Shown piece after piece: positions 9,706-17,211 of a DNA stretch of 64,000 bases (position 1 is its first letter; every line of letters begins with the position of its first letter). The notes below the pieces were generated by a model that worked only from the letters and a program-made list of their open reading frames with translations, made no database searches and was not told the DNA's origin. The translations under genes were made by a program, and so were the position numbers. The stretch comes from Lichenicoccus sp964247695. GTDB taxonomy: Bacteria; Pseudomonadota; Alphaproteobacteria; Acetobacterales; Acetobacteraceae. The DNA lies in contig CAXTVI010000005.1 of the NCBI GenBank assembly GCA_964247695.1, positions 1 to 64,000 of the forward strand. The letters are read 5' to 3'.

Positions 9706-9734
9706 TTGCTCTAGAGGCTGAACTAACATTATGT
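9706..9734 (+). promoter_or_regulatory. Promoter-like element upstream of the BY-kinase gene
   Basis: TTGCTC at 9706-9711 and TTATGT at 9729-9734 are 17 bases apart, 68 bases before the start codon at 9802. The 14 bases AACTAACATTATGT and the TGCT at the same distance recur on the minus strand at 48714-48686, upstream of another EPS gene. The hexamers fit the general sigma-70 consensus poorly, so this may be a site for an alternative sigma factor or a regulator. Confidence 0.4.
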
Positions 9735-9801
9735 CAAATGCACCGGGCCGCGGCGCCGGAGCGCTTGTCATCCTATGCGCGCGTCCGAAAGGGGCCAAAA
9801 C

Positions 9802-12078
9802 ATGCTGAACGTGGCGCCGGGCTCTCAGTCCGGATCGGGTGCCGAACGATTTTACCGGGGCGCGCAGCCGGGGGCCAACCCCCGCGAAGCGGCCGGGCTG
9901 CTGCTGTCGAACGCGGCCTGGAGCCTGTGGCGCCATCGGTGGGTGATGCTGCTGTGCGTGCTGCTGGTTCCGGCGATCGCGTGGGCCGGCCTCAAGCAGC
10001 TCACGCCGCTGTTCACGGCGACCGCGTCGGTGATCTACGAGCCGGCGACCTACCAGCAGCAGGAACTGCAGAGCATCCTGCGCGCCGACACCACGAGCGA
10101 CGAGGTGATCGCCAGCCAGGTGGAGGTGATCCAGGGTCTGCACTCGGCGCAGCGCGTCGCCGAGAAGTTCGACCTGATGGAGAACCCCGAGTTCAATCCG
10201 ACGCTGCGTCCGAAATCCACCGCTTCCGCGATCATCGAGGGCGTCAGTGGCGGCGTGCGGGGCGGCATCGCCTTCCTGATCCGGCCGGTGTTCCCGGCAG
10301 CGGCCGACAGCCTGGTCCAGGACAATCGTCCGCCGGCCACCGAGGATGAGACCCGCCGCCTCGTCGTCACCATGGTCCAGCAGGCGATCACCGCCGAGGC
10401 GGTTCGCCAGTCGCACGTGATCGATGTCTCCTTCACGTCGCGCAGTCGGATGCTGGCCTCGCAGGTCGCGAACGACCTCGCCAACATGTATATCTCCGAC
10501 CAGCTGCAGATGAAGTTCGACGCAGTCCGCAACGCCAACAAATGGCTCGAAGGACAGGTGCACGAGCTGCAGCAGCAGGTGCAGGCGGACGAGAACAAGA
10601 TCGCGAACTACCGCTCGAGCCAGGGTCTGACCCAGGGTGTGCAGGCAGGCCTCGCGACCGAGGAGGTCAGCCGACTGAGCGACAGCCTGGTCGCCGCCCG
10701 TAACGACCTGGCACAGGCCGAAGGCACGGTCAGCGCGGCGCACGGACGTCTCGGCACCTCTGCGCAGGCGGCGGTGTCGCCCAGCGTGATCGCGCTGCGT
10801 GCCCAGCGCGATGCGCTCAGCGCGCAGCTGCAGTCGCTGCTCGCCCATCTCGGGCCGAACCATCCGACGGTGCTGGCCATGCGCCAGCAGCTCGGCGTGT
10901 TGTCGAGCGAGGTGAATGCCGAGACCGGCCAGGTGATGGCCGCCTCCGACGCGGCGGTGCGCTCGGCGCGTGCCAAGGTCGCCGGCCTCGAGCAGGAACT
11001 GCGCGACGCGCGCGAGCAGGTGGCGACGGCCGGACAGGCGGAGATCCCGCTCGAGGCGATGCAGCGCGAGTCGGATGCTTCGCGCAACCTGCTCTCGACG
11101 GTGCTTGGATCGATGCAGCGTCTGGCGCAACAGGCCGCCATCGAGCAGGCGGATGCGCGGATCGTTTCGCTCGCGTTGCCGCCCGGCGAGCCGTCCTATC
11201 CGAAGACCAAGATCCTGCTGCCGGCCGCCGTGCTGCTCGGCTTCTGCATCGGCTTCCTGCTGGTCTATCTGCTCGAACTGACGCAGAGCAAGTTCCGCAG
11301 CGGGCATGACATCCGCAGCGTCCTCGGCCTTAATTGCCTCGCCCAGATCCCGCAGATCGACCGCGACAAGGAAGGCGTGTCCGGCATGGAGGAGTATCTC
11401 GTCCAGAAGCCGTTCTCGCTCGGCGCCGAGCAGGTCCGCTCGCTGCGTGCCGCCCTCTGGCTCGGCACCAGCCGGCCGAAGGTGGTGGCGATCGCCGCCG
11501 CGCGTCCCGGCGAAGGCAAGACGACGACCTCGATCTGCCTTGCCCGGTCGGCCAGCCTGGCCGGCGAGCGCATCGTGGTGGTCGAGTGCGACACCCGCAA
11601 GCCGAGCTTCGCCAAGCTCATGGGCGTCAAGGAGAAGACCGGGCTGCTCGAGTTCCTCAGCGGTACCGCGACCCTCGAGGATGTCATCCACACCGACAAG
11701 CTCACCAACTTCGACTACATCGCGGCCGGTGTGGCCGGACGCAGCAACTCGCACTCGTTGTTCATGTCCGAGAACATGGTGATGCTGCTCGAGCGGCTGC
11801 GTCGCGACTACGACCTGGTGGTGCTGGATCTGCCGCCGGTCATCGCGATGACGGATGCGCGCATCGTAGCCAGCCTCGCGGAGTCCACGCTGCTCTGCGT
11901 GCGCTGGCAGACCACGCCGCGGGCGGTTGCGAAGCATTGCTACGAGATGCTGCAGGACGCCGGCGCCAATGTCGTGGGCGCCGCTCTGACCCGGGTCAAC
12001 ATGCGCGCGCACGCCCGTTCGGGTCATACGGATGCGGAGGCCTATCACTCCCGCTACGCGCCGTATTACCAGCACTGA
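9802..12078 (+). CDS. Wzc/ExoP-like polysaccharide co-polymerase with BY-kinase domain
   Basis: 758 residues from ATG 9802, which has AAAGGGG seven bases upstream. A first membrane helix (about residues 45-65, WVMLLCVLLVPAIAWAG) is followed by a Wzz-type periplasmic region with long coiled coils (about 80-460), then a second helix (about 475-495, LLPAAVLLGFCIGFLLVYLL). The cytoplasmic kinase domain has Walker A (AARPGEGKTTTS, about 564), Walker A' (IVVVECDTRKP) and Walker B (LVVLDLPPV). The C-terminus ends in a short tyrosine cluster (EAYHSRYAPYYQH), as expected for autophosphorylation. Proteins of this type set chain length and link the inner-membrane polymerase to outer-membrane export in Wzx/Wzy pathways. 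Two hairpins follow the stop codon. Confidence 0.93.
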   Translation: MLNVAPGSQSGSGAERFYRGAQPGANPREAAGLLLSNAAWSLWRHRWVMLLCVLLVPAIAWAGLKQLTPLFTATASVIYEPATYQQQELQSILRADTTSDEVIASQVEVIQGLHSAQRVAEKFDLMENPEFNPTLRPKSTASAIIEGVSGGVRGGIAFLIRPVFPAAADSLVQDNRPPATEDETRRLVVTMVQQAITAEAVRQSHVIDVSFTSRSRMLASQVANDLANMYISDQLQMKFDAVRNANKWLEGQVHELQQQVQADENKIANYRSSQGLTQGVQAGLATEEVSRLSDSLVAARNDLAQAEGTVSAAHGRLGTSAQAAVSPSVIALRAQRDALSAQLQSLLAHLGPNHPTVLAMRQQLGVLSSEVNAETGQVMAASDAAVRSARAKVAGLEQELRDAREQVATAGQAEIPLEAMQRESDASRNLLSTVLGSMQRLAQQAAIEQADARIVSLALPPGEPSYPKTKILLPAAVLLGFCIGFLLVYLLELTQSKFRSGHDIRSVLGLNCLAQIPQIDRDKEGVSGMEEYLVQKPFSLGAEQVRSLRAALWLGTSRPKVVAIAAARPGEGKTTTSICLARSASLAGERIVVVECDTRKPSFAKLMGVKEKTGLLEFLSGTATLEDVIHTDKLTNFDYIAAGVAGRSNSHSLFMSENMVMLLERLRRDYDLVVLDLPPVIAMTDARIVASLAESTLLCVRWQTTPRAVAKHCYEMLQDAGANVVGAALTRVNMRAHARSGHTDAEAYHSRYAPYYQH

Positions 12079-12088
12079 ACGCGGTGGC

Positions 12089-12174
12089 ATCGAGGCGCCC
12101 CGCGCCTCGATCAACTTGCGGAACGACCAGGTCGGGCGGAGGCGGGGGAGACCCTGCCTCCGCCCGATCCTTTT
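12089..12174 (+). terminator. Tandem hairpins, the second a Rho-independent terminator
   Basis: The first hairpin has 10-base arms (12089-12098 with 12102-12111) and a three-base loop but no T-run. The second has 12-base perfect arms, TCGGGCGGAGGC (12132-12143) and GCCTCCGCCCGA (12156-12167), followed by TCCTTTT. It lies just after the BY-kinase gene and before a convergent small gene. Confidence 0.82.
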
Positions 12175-12188
12175 CCGGGGTCAGGCGC

Positions 12189-12536
12189 TCAGCGGCGCCC
12201 GGGCTGGTCCGCGTCGTCCTGATCGGTCTTCGGCGCCACCGGCTTAGGCGTATCGAAATAGCCGTGCTTCACCGTCGTCTTCTGCTTGTCGTAGTAGCCG
12301 TGAAAGACCGGTTTGGGCTTCGGCTCGTAATGCGGCGGTACGTAGATGCCGGTGCGGTTGTATTTTCCCTGCACGTAGACGTCCGACATCGAGTTCGGCG
12401 TCATGGACGAGTTTGGTGGCAGGCCGTTGTCGGTCGCGCCCGGCGGGTCCGCGGCGACCGCCGGTGGCGTGCTCCAGGTCAGCATCGTCGCGACCGATGC
12501 GACGGTGGACAGGGTCATCAGAGTGGCTCGCAGCAT
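12189..12536 (-). CDS. Small secreted protein of unknown function
   Basis: 115 residues from ATG 12536, chosen because GAGG lies nine bases upstream; another ATG nine bases earlier overlaps that site. The first 28 residues form a signal peptide (hydrophobic stretch, cleavage near AVAADP). The mature part is rich in Pro, Lys and Tyr and contains DVYVQGKYNRTGIYVPPHYE, a pattern like the short G-Y-x(2)-x-G-T-Y-V-x-P-H-Y motif seen in many small exported proteins of unknown function. A related half-repeat appears as VFHGYYDKQ and VKHGYFDTP. It lies between the BY-kinase terminator and a leftward GT2 gene. I do not recognise a function. Confidence 0.6.
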   Translation of the reverse strand: MLRATLMTLSTVASVATMLTWSTPPAVAADPPGATDNGLPPNSSMTPNSMSDVYVQGKYNRTGIYVPPHYEPKPKPVFHGYYDKQKTTVKHGYFDTPKPVAPKTDQDDADQPGRR

Positions 12537-12547
12537 TGCAGTCATCC

Positions 12548-12600
12548 TCGTTTGGATCGTGCTCGTTTGGATCGGGTTCGTTCAGATCGGGCTCGTTGGA
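12548..12600. repeat. 15-bp tandem repeat, about 3.5 copies
   Basis: Units TCGTTTGGATCGTGC (12548), TCGTTTGGATCGGGT (12563) and TCGTTCAGATCGGGC (12578) are followed by a partial TCGTTGG (12593). The array starts 12 bases upstream of the small secreted protein gene (minus strand), so it lies in its leader or promoter. The copies are diverged by one to four bases. Confidence 0.75.
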
Positions 12601-12696
12601 AACGGGCGATGGACCCGCAAAAGCGCCTCGCACACCGGCATTCGCCACCCGGTTTGGGACATTTTGACGGAGCCAGCCCGAAACGCCCGGTCGGGC

Positions 12697-13719
12697 TCAG
12701 CCTCGGCGAACCAGCACCGGCTCCGGACGCGCAGCCGCCTGGGTGGCGGGGCAGGCCGGTATGGCAAGATAGGCCAGGCGCTTGAACTCCTTGCGGCCGC
12801 GGGCGACGGAATCGAGGATCAGTCCGCAGACGACCGACAGGAACGACACGATGACCAGCCCGGTCGCGAGCACCGCCGTGGGCAGCCGCGGCACCAGGCC
12901 GGTCTGCAGGTAGTCGAGGATCACCGGCACGCTGGCGAGCAGCCCGCATAGCAGCAGCAGCATGCCGGTGGTGAAGAAGAATGCGAGTGGACGCTCCTCC
13001 TTCACCAGGATCAGGATCGTCCGCAGGATCCGGATGCCGTCTCTGTAGGTGTTCAGCTTGGACGTCGAACCCGCCGGGCGGTCGCGATAGGCGGTGGCGA
13101 CCTCGCCGGCCGGCATGCGCAGTTCCAGCGCGTGTACGGTGAACTCGGTCTCGGTCTCGAAACCCGAGGCCAGCGCCGGGAACGACTTCACGAAGCGCCG
13201 CGAGAACACCCGATAGCCCGACAGCATGTCGGTGATCCGCTTGCCGAACATGAAGCGGACGATCCCGGTCAGCAGGACATTGCCGAAGCGGTGGCCGGGC
13301 CGGTAGGCCGCCTCGATCTCGGTGACGCGGGTGGCGGTCACCATGTCCAGCGTCTCGTCCGCCAGCAGCCGCAGCATCGCGGGCGCATCCGCGGCATCAT
13401 AAGTGTCGTCACCATCGACGAGCACGTAGGCGTCGGCGTCGATGTCGGCGAACATGCGCCGCACCACGTGCCCTTTCCCCTGCAATGTCTCCCGGCGTGC
13501 CACAGCACCTGCGGACGCCGCGATCTCCAGCGTCCCGTCGTGGGAGTTGTTGTCATAGACGTAGATCGTGGCGTGCGGCAGGTGGTACTTGAAGTCGGCC
13601 ACGACCTTCCGGATGGTCACGGCCTCGTTATAGCACGGGATCAGCACGGCAATGCGCAGCACGACGATCGGCCTCCGGGTCTTTGCGTAAAGTCCAGTAT
13701 TCTTGCTCGAATCTGACAT
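12697..13719 (-). CDS. DPM1-like GT2 glycosyltransferase with two C-terminal membrane helices
   Basis: About 340 residues. The domain starts with IAVLIPCYNEAVTI and has YVYDNNSHDGT, LVDGDDTYDA as the metal-binding motif, TDMLSGYRVFSRRFVKSFP and FETETEFTVHALE. Two hydrophobic segments follow (about residues 235-300), so the active site is cytoplasmic and tethered. It resembles polyprenol-phosphate sugar synthases that charge undecaprenyl phosphate. The start at ATG 13719 is a choice: an in-frame GTG at 13746 and a GTG close to the domain start are also possible, and none has a good ribosome site. It is divergent from the flippase gene at 13943. Confidence 0.85.
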   Translation of the reverse strand: MSDSSKNTGLYAKTRRPIVVLRIAVLIPCYNEAVTIRKVVADFKYHLPHATIYVYDNNSHDGTLEIAASAGAVARRETLQGKGHVVRRMFADIDADAYVLVDGDDTYDAADAPAMLRLLADETLDMVTATRVTEIEAAYRPGHRFGNVLLTGIVRFMFGKRITDMLSGYRVFSRRFVKSFPALASGFETETEFTVHALELRMPAGEVATAYRDRPAGSTSKLNTYRDGIRILRTILILVKEERPLAFFFTTGMLLLLCGLLASVPVILDYLQTGLVPRLPTAVLATGLVIVSFLSVVCGLILDSVARGRKEFKRLAYLAIPACPATQAAARPEPVLVRRG

Positions 13720-13942
13720 TGCACGCACAAATCCGACTTGCCTCACGCCATGGGACGGCGGCCATCGCTATTGCACCGGGACTGATACGCAACCGCAACG
13801 CATGGGTCCGGGCGCCTGCTCGTCATGGATGCAAAAGGCAAGCGTTCATCGTATAGCACCTTGCAAGACCACGTCCGACAATGCGGAGCGCCTGCTTGAT
13901 CCCAGCGCCTGACCAGGGCCTCCTCATCGTGGCTCCGCCTAC

Positions 13943-15418
13943 GTGAGGTGGCCGATCCCGTCCGCACGCTCGCCGTCCTGGGTGCTGGCGGAAACCGGCG
14001 TCGCCTCGGTCTTCTCGCTGCTCTCGATGCTGGTGGTCAGCCGGACGATCGGGCCGGCCGCGGCCGGAGTGGGAGCCGTCGCGATCGCCGCCTTCCTGCT
14101 GCTCGACCTGTTCGGCAGCTCGATGATGACCGACGCGGTCATCCAGCGCCGCGACCTCGAGCCGCGCCACGCCCACAGCGCCACCACGCTGACCGTGCTG
14201 GTCGGCATGGCCGCCGCACTGGCGCTGGTGGTCTCGGGCTTCGTCATCGGCCATGCCACCGGGCACCGCCAGATCCCGGTGCTGACGCTTGCCCTGGCGC
14301 CGTTGCTGCCGCTCTCCGCGTTCTCCGGCGTCGGCTCCGGACTGGTGCTGCGCGATCAACGCTACCGGCTGCTCGCGTTGCGCGTGTTCATCGGCCAGCC
14401 GGTGGGCCTGGCGCTGGGCCTGCTGGTCGCCTGGCACCATGGCGGCGCCTGGGCGATGATCGCGCTGCAGGGCGGCAACACCCTCTCGGTCTGCCTGCTG
14501 CTGCTGCTGTCGCGCTCGACCCCCACGCGCGCCGGCCTCGACCGCGAGGCCCTGCGCGACCTCTGGTCGGTGGCGGGACCGCAACTCGTCGCCGTGGTGA
14601 TGCTGGCCGGGCGCTACCGTGTGTTCATCATCGTGCTCGGCATGATCGCCAGCGGCAGCGTGGTGGCGATCTGCAATGTCGGCTTCCGGCTACTCGATGC
14701 GGTGCTGAGCGTGGTGTCCGGCTCGACCCTGCGCATCACCCTGCCGCGGCTTTCGGCGCTGCAGGACGATCCCGTCGCCTTTGCCGTGGCCTACGGGGAG
14801 ACGGCGCAACTGCAGGCGCTGCTCGGCTGGCCGATCGCGGCCGGCGTGGCGCTTACGGCCGGCCACCTGATCGCCGGCCTGATGGGGCCGCAATGGGCGG
14901 GGGCTGCATCTGGCACCCGCATTACTGCCTGCGCCGCGATGATCGCCTACACCTATGGCGATGCCGGCAGCATGTGGGTCGCGATCAACAAGACTCGGAT
15001 CAATCTCGTGACCTCGGTGCTGGCCTTCGTCACCCCGATCATCGGCCTGCTGTTGCTGCACCCGCAGACCCCGTCCAGTGCCGCACTCTGCTGGGGGGCC
15101 ACGGCCCTGGTGCTCGCGCCGATCAACATGGCCCTGGTGACCCGGCGGCTGCACTGCTCGCCGTTCTGGCTGCTGGCCCGGCTCTGGCCCGCAGGCGTCG
15201 CCACCGCGGCCATGTCGCTCGCGGTGGTGGCGGAGGCGCCGCTGCTGCCCGCCCAGCCGCTGCTGGCGCTGCTGTGCCAAGCCACCCTCGGCTCCGCCGT
15301 GTTCGTGATCGTGGCCTGGCTGGCGCTCGGGCGCAGCCTGCCGCGGGCCCTCAGGACGCATGGGCACGAGGCCGGCGCGCATGATGCGGCACCCGCGGCT
15401 CGTCCGCACGCCGCATGA
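13943..15418 (+). CDS. Wzx-type oligosaccharide flippase
   Basis: 491 residues with 12 to 14 predicted membrane helices and few polar loops, the fold of the polysaccharide synthase/MurJ-like exporters (MOP superfamily). Near the N-terminus it has SMLVVSRTIGPAAAGVGAVA, and then SMMTDAVIQRRDL, a line shared with WzxC-type flippases. These proteins move undecaprenyl-diphosphate-linked repeat units to the periplasmic face. The start is uncertain: GTG 13943 has no clear ribosome site, and GTG 13982 is an alternative. Its TGA overlaps the ATG of the PAP2 gene by four bases, so the two are coupled. A second flippase is encoded at 46177. Confidence 0.88.
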   Translation: MRWPIPSARSPSWVLAETGVASVFSLLSMLVVSRTIGPAAAGVGAVAIAAFLLLDLFGSSMMTDAVIQRRDLEPRHAHSATTLTVLVGMAAALALVVSGFVIGHATGHRQIPVLTLALAPLLPLSAFSGVGSGLVLRDQRYRLLALRVFIGQPVGLALGLLVAWHHGGAWAMIALQGGNTLSVCLLLLLSRSTPTRAGLDREALRDLWSVAGPQLVAVVMLAGRYRVFIIVLGMIASGSVVAICNVGFRLLDAVLSVVSGSTLRITLPRLSALQDDPVAFAVAYGETAQLQALLGWPIAAGVALTAGHLIAGLMGPQWAGAASGTRITACAAMIAYTYGDAGSMWVAINKTRINLVTSVLAFVTPIIGLLLLHPQTPSSAALCWGATALVLAPINMALVTRRLHCSPFWLLARLWPAGVATAAMSLAVVAEAPLLPAQPLLALLCQATLGSAVFVIVAWLALGRSLPRALRTHGHEAGAHDAAPAARPHAA

Positions 15419-16011
15419 AGTTCCTGACCGATTTCGGCGATCAGGCGGTCGTGCTGCCGATGGCCGCCGCCATCACGGCCGCCCTGCTGCTGCTGGGCTG
15501 GTGGCGTGGCGCGATCGGCTGGGCGCTGGCGGTCTCGGGCACCCTCGGCGTGGTGCTGTCGTTGAAGATCATCTTCTATGCCTGCCATTCGGACCTGCCG
15601 GACCTCGGCATACGCAGCCCGAGTGGCCATACCGCGAGCGCCACGGTCGTCTATGGCGCGCTGCTCGCCCTGCTTGGCCAGAACGGCGTCCCCGGGGCAG
15701 CCCGCCACCTGCTGCTGATCGCGGCGGCGGCGGCGCTGCTCGCCCTGGTGTTCGGGTTCTCCCGCGTCGATCTCGGCGTCCACACGATCCCGGACGTGCT
15801 CATGGGTGGCGCGGTCGGCATCCTCGGCGCGCTGGTGTTCACGCTGCTCGCGGGGCGCCGGCCGGAAGGCTTCCGGCGCTGGATCCTCGGCGTGGTCGTG
15901 GTCGTGGTGGCCGTGGTGTTCCACGGCCGTGAGCTGAATGCCGAAGAGGCGATCCAGCGCATGGCGATTGTCTACTGGTGGCCCTTCATCTCCTCCTGCC
16001 ACCGTACGTGA
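15415..16011 (+). CDS. PAP2 family membrane phosphatase
   Basis: 198 residues with about five hydrophobic segments. The PAP2 motifs are SPSGHTASATVVYGALL (motif 2, with the catalytic-type His) and FSRVDLGVHTIPDVLMGG (motif 3, Arg, His and Asp). Motif 1 is weak: LKIIFYACHSDLP keeps the Lys but not the usual RP. The family removes phosphate from lipid diphosphates such as undecaprenyl diphosphate. Coupling by an ATGA overlap to the flippase suggests recycling of the carrier lipid released during EPS polymerisation. The weak first motif leaves the exact substrate open. Confidence 0.82.
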   Translation: MKFLTDFGDQAVVLPMAAAITAALLLLGWWRGAIGWALAVSGTLGVVLSLKIIFYACHSDLPDLGIRSPSGHTASATVVYGALLALLGQNGVPGAARHLLLIAAAAALLALVFGFSRVDLGVHTIPDVLMGGAVGILGALVFTLLAGRRPEGFRRWILGVVVVVVAVVFHGRELNAEEAIQRMAIVYWWPFISSCHRT

Positions 16012-16160
16012 AAACGCCTGCTGCTGGCGATCCGACGCGCCGTTTTTCCGCTCCGGTCCTCACGGCCAAACAGCCGCTCCGGTGCTCTAAGCGTCACGCC
16101 GGCCGCGACCCTGCGGGTCGTTCTCATCCAGCATCAAGCGTTTTCGCCGCAACTCGCTAG

Positions 16161-16886
16161 CTAGGCAGCAAAGAAGGCCACCCGGTCGGCTTCCAGGACC
16201 GCGCAGGTGAGGCGGCCGCCGCGGCCGGCGCCGGTGTCGAGGCCGATCCGGTTCGGGCGCAGGACCGGGTCGGACGTCGGGGTATGGCCATGCACGATCA
16301 CCGCCCCGAAATCCGTCCGCGACGACAGGAACGGCTCGCGGATCCAGAGCAGGTCCCGCCGACTGAGCTGATTGAGTGCCACGCCGGGCCGTACCCCGGC
16401 ATGCGCGAACAGGTAGCCGTCGATCCGGTACTGCAGCGACAACCGGCTCATGAAGCGCAGGTGCGAGCGCGGCAGCAGCGACGGCCATTCCGCGAGCGGC
16501 GCCTGGCGCGGGATGCCCCAGCTCGCCAGCGCCGCGGCACCCCCGCTCGCGATCCAGTCCTCGGCCTGGCGGGGGTTGCCGAAGGCGAGCGCCTGCAGGG
16601 CCATCTCCTCGTGGTTGCCCATCAGGTTGACGACCCGGGCGACCGTGAAGTCCGGCTCGGCCGCAAGCATGGTCAGCACGCCGGCGCTGTCGGGCCCGCG
16701 ATCGATGTAGTCGCCAAGGTGGATCAGGGTGACGTCCTCGGCAGGACGGTCGCGCAGGTCGAGCTTGATCTGGCGGTACAGCAGGCCGAGTCGCTCGGAG
16801 CAGCCATGGATGTCGCCGATCACATAGGCGCGCCGGCCCGGCGACAGCACGCCCGGGGCTGGCGCGAACGTCAGCGGCCAGGACAT
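16161..16886 (-). CDS. PPP-family metallophosphatase (serine/threonine phosphatase-like)
   Basis: 241 residues from ATG 16886; the open frame extends far upstream, but only this start precedes the domain (YVIGDIHGCSERL). The dinuclear metal site is intact: GDIHG, GDYIDRG, GNHEE, then a His within YLFAHAGVRPG and HGHTPTSDP near the end. The order and spacing are those of bacterial PPP phosphatases (PrpA/lambda phosphatase type), which remove phosphate from serine, threonine and sometimes tyrosine or small molecules. Its place among EPS genes, 4 kb from the BY-kinase, invites the idea that it acts on that pathway, but nothing in the sequence proves it. Confidence 0.88.
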   Translation of the reverse strand: MSWPLTFAPAPGVLSPGRRAYVIGDIHGCSERLGLLYRQIKLDLRDRPAEDVTLIHLGDYIDRGPDSAGVLTMLAAEPDFTVARVVNLMGNHEEMALQALAFGNPRQAEDWIASGGAAALASWGIPRQAPLAEWPSLLPRSHLRFMSRLSLQYRIDGYLFAHAGVRPGVALNQLSRRDLLWIREPFLSSRTDFGAVIVHGHTPTSDPVLRPNRIGLDTGAGRGGRLTCAVLEADRVAFFAA

Positions 16887-17211
16887 CACCTGTATCCTGT
16901 CGGAGCGAGGGAGGGGAACACGCTCGGCGATTCTGCTCTCCCGGGCGTTGCGCCGGGTGGCGGAGCGGCGGCCGGAACCATGGTCGCGACCGGGCACGAT
17001 AGCAGACTGGCCTCCAGTTCCCGCGACGGCGCGGTCTCGAACCGACCTGCGGCCGGCGAGGCAATGTGGCGAAATCGTACGGCGGAAGCGAGTCTTCAGA
17101 GCGGGGATAGCCCCGTTACGCATTGGAAACGCGTGCGCCCCGCCAAGGCGAGCCTGGCGGGGCGGTAGGCTGGTTCCGGCGCAGTCTGATCCGGGTCGGC
17201 TTGCTCCGGTC
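16887..17211. other. Intergenic region with a strong hairpin
   Basis: 325 bases between two leftward genes. A hairpin with perfect 10-base arms (CGCCCCGCCA at 17136-17145 and TGGCGGGGCG at 17155-17164) whose loop can pair further lies 48 bases beyond the stop of the GH16 gene. It may end that transcript, although no T-run follows on the minus strand. Nothing else was recognised. Confidence 0.5.

Noticed and set aside
16081..16160. Possible terminator GACCC-TGCG-type hairpin between the PAP2 and phosphatase genes
   Set aside because: The stem has only about five bases and no T-run follows.
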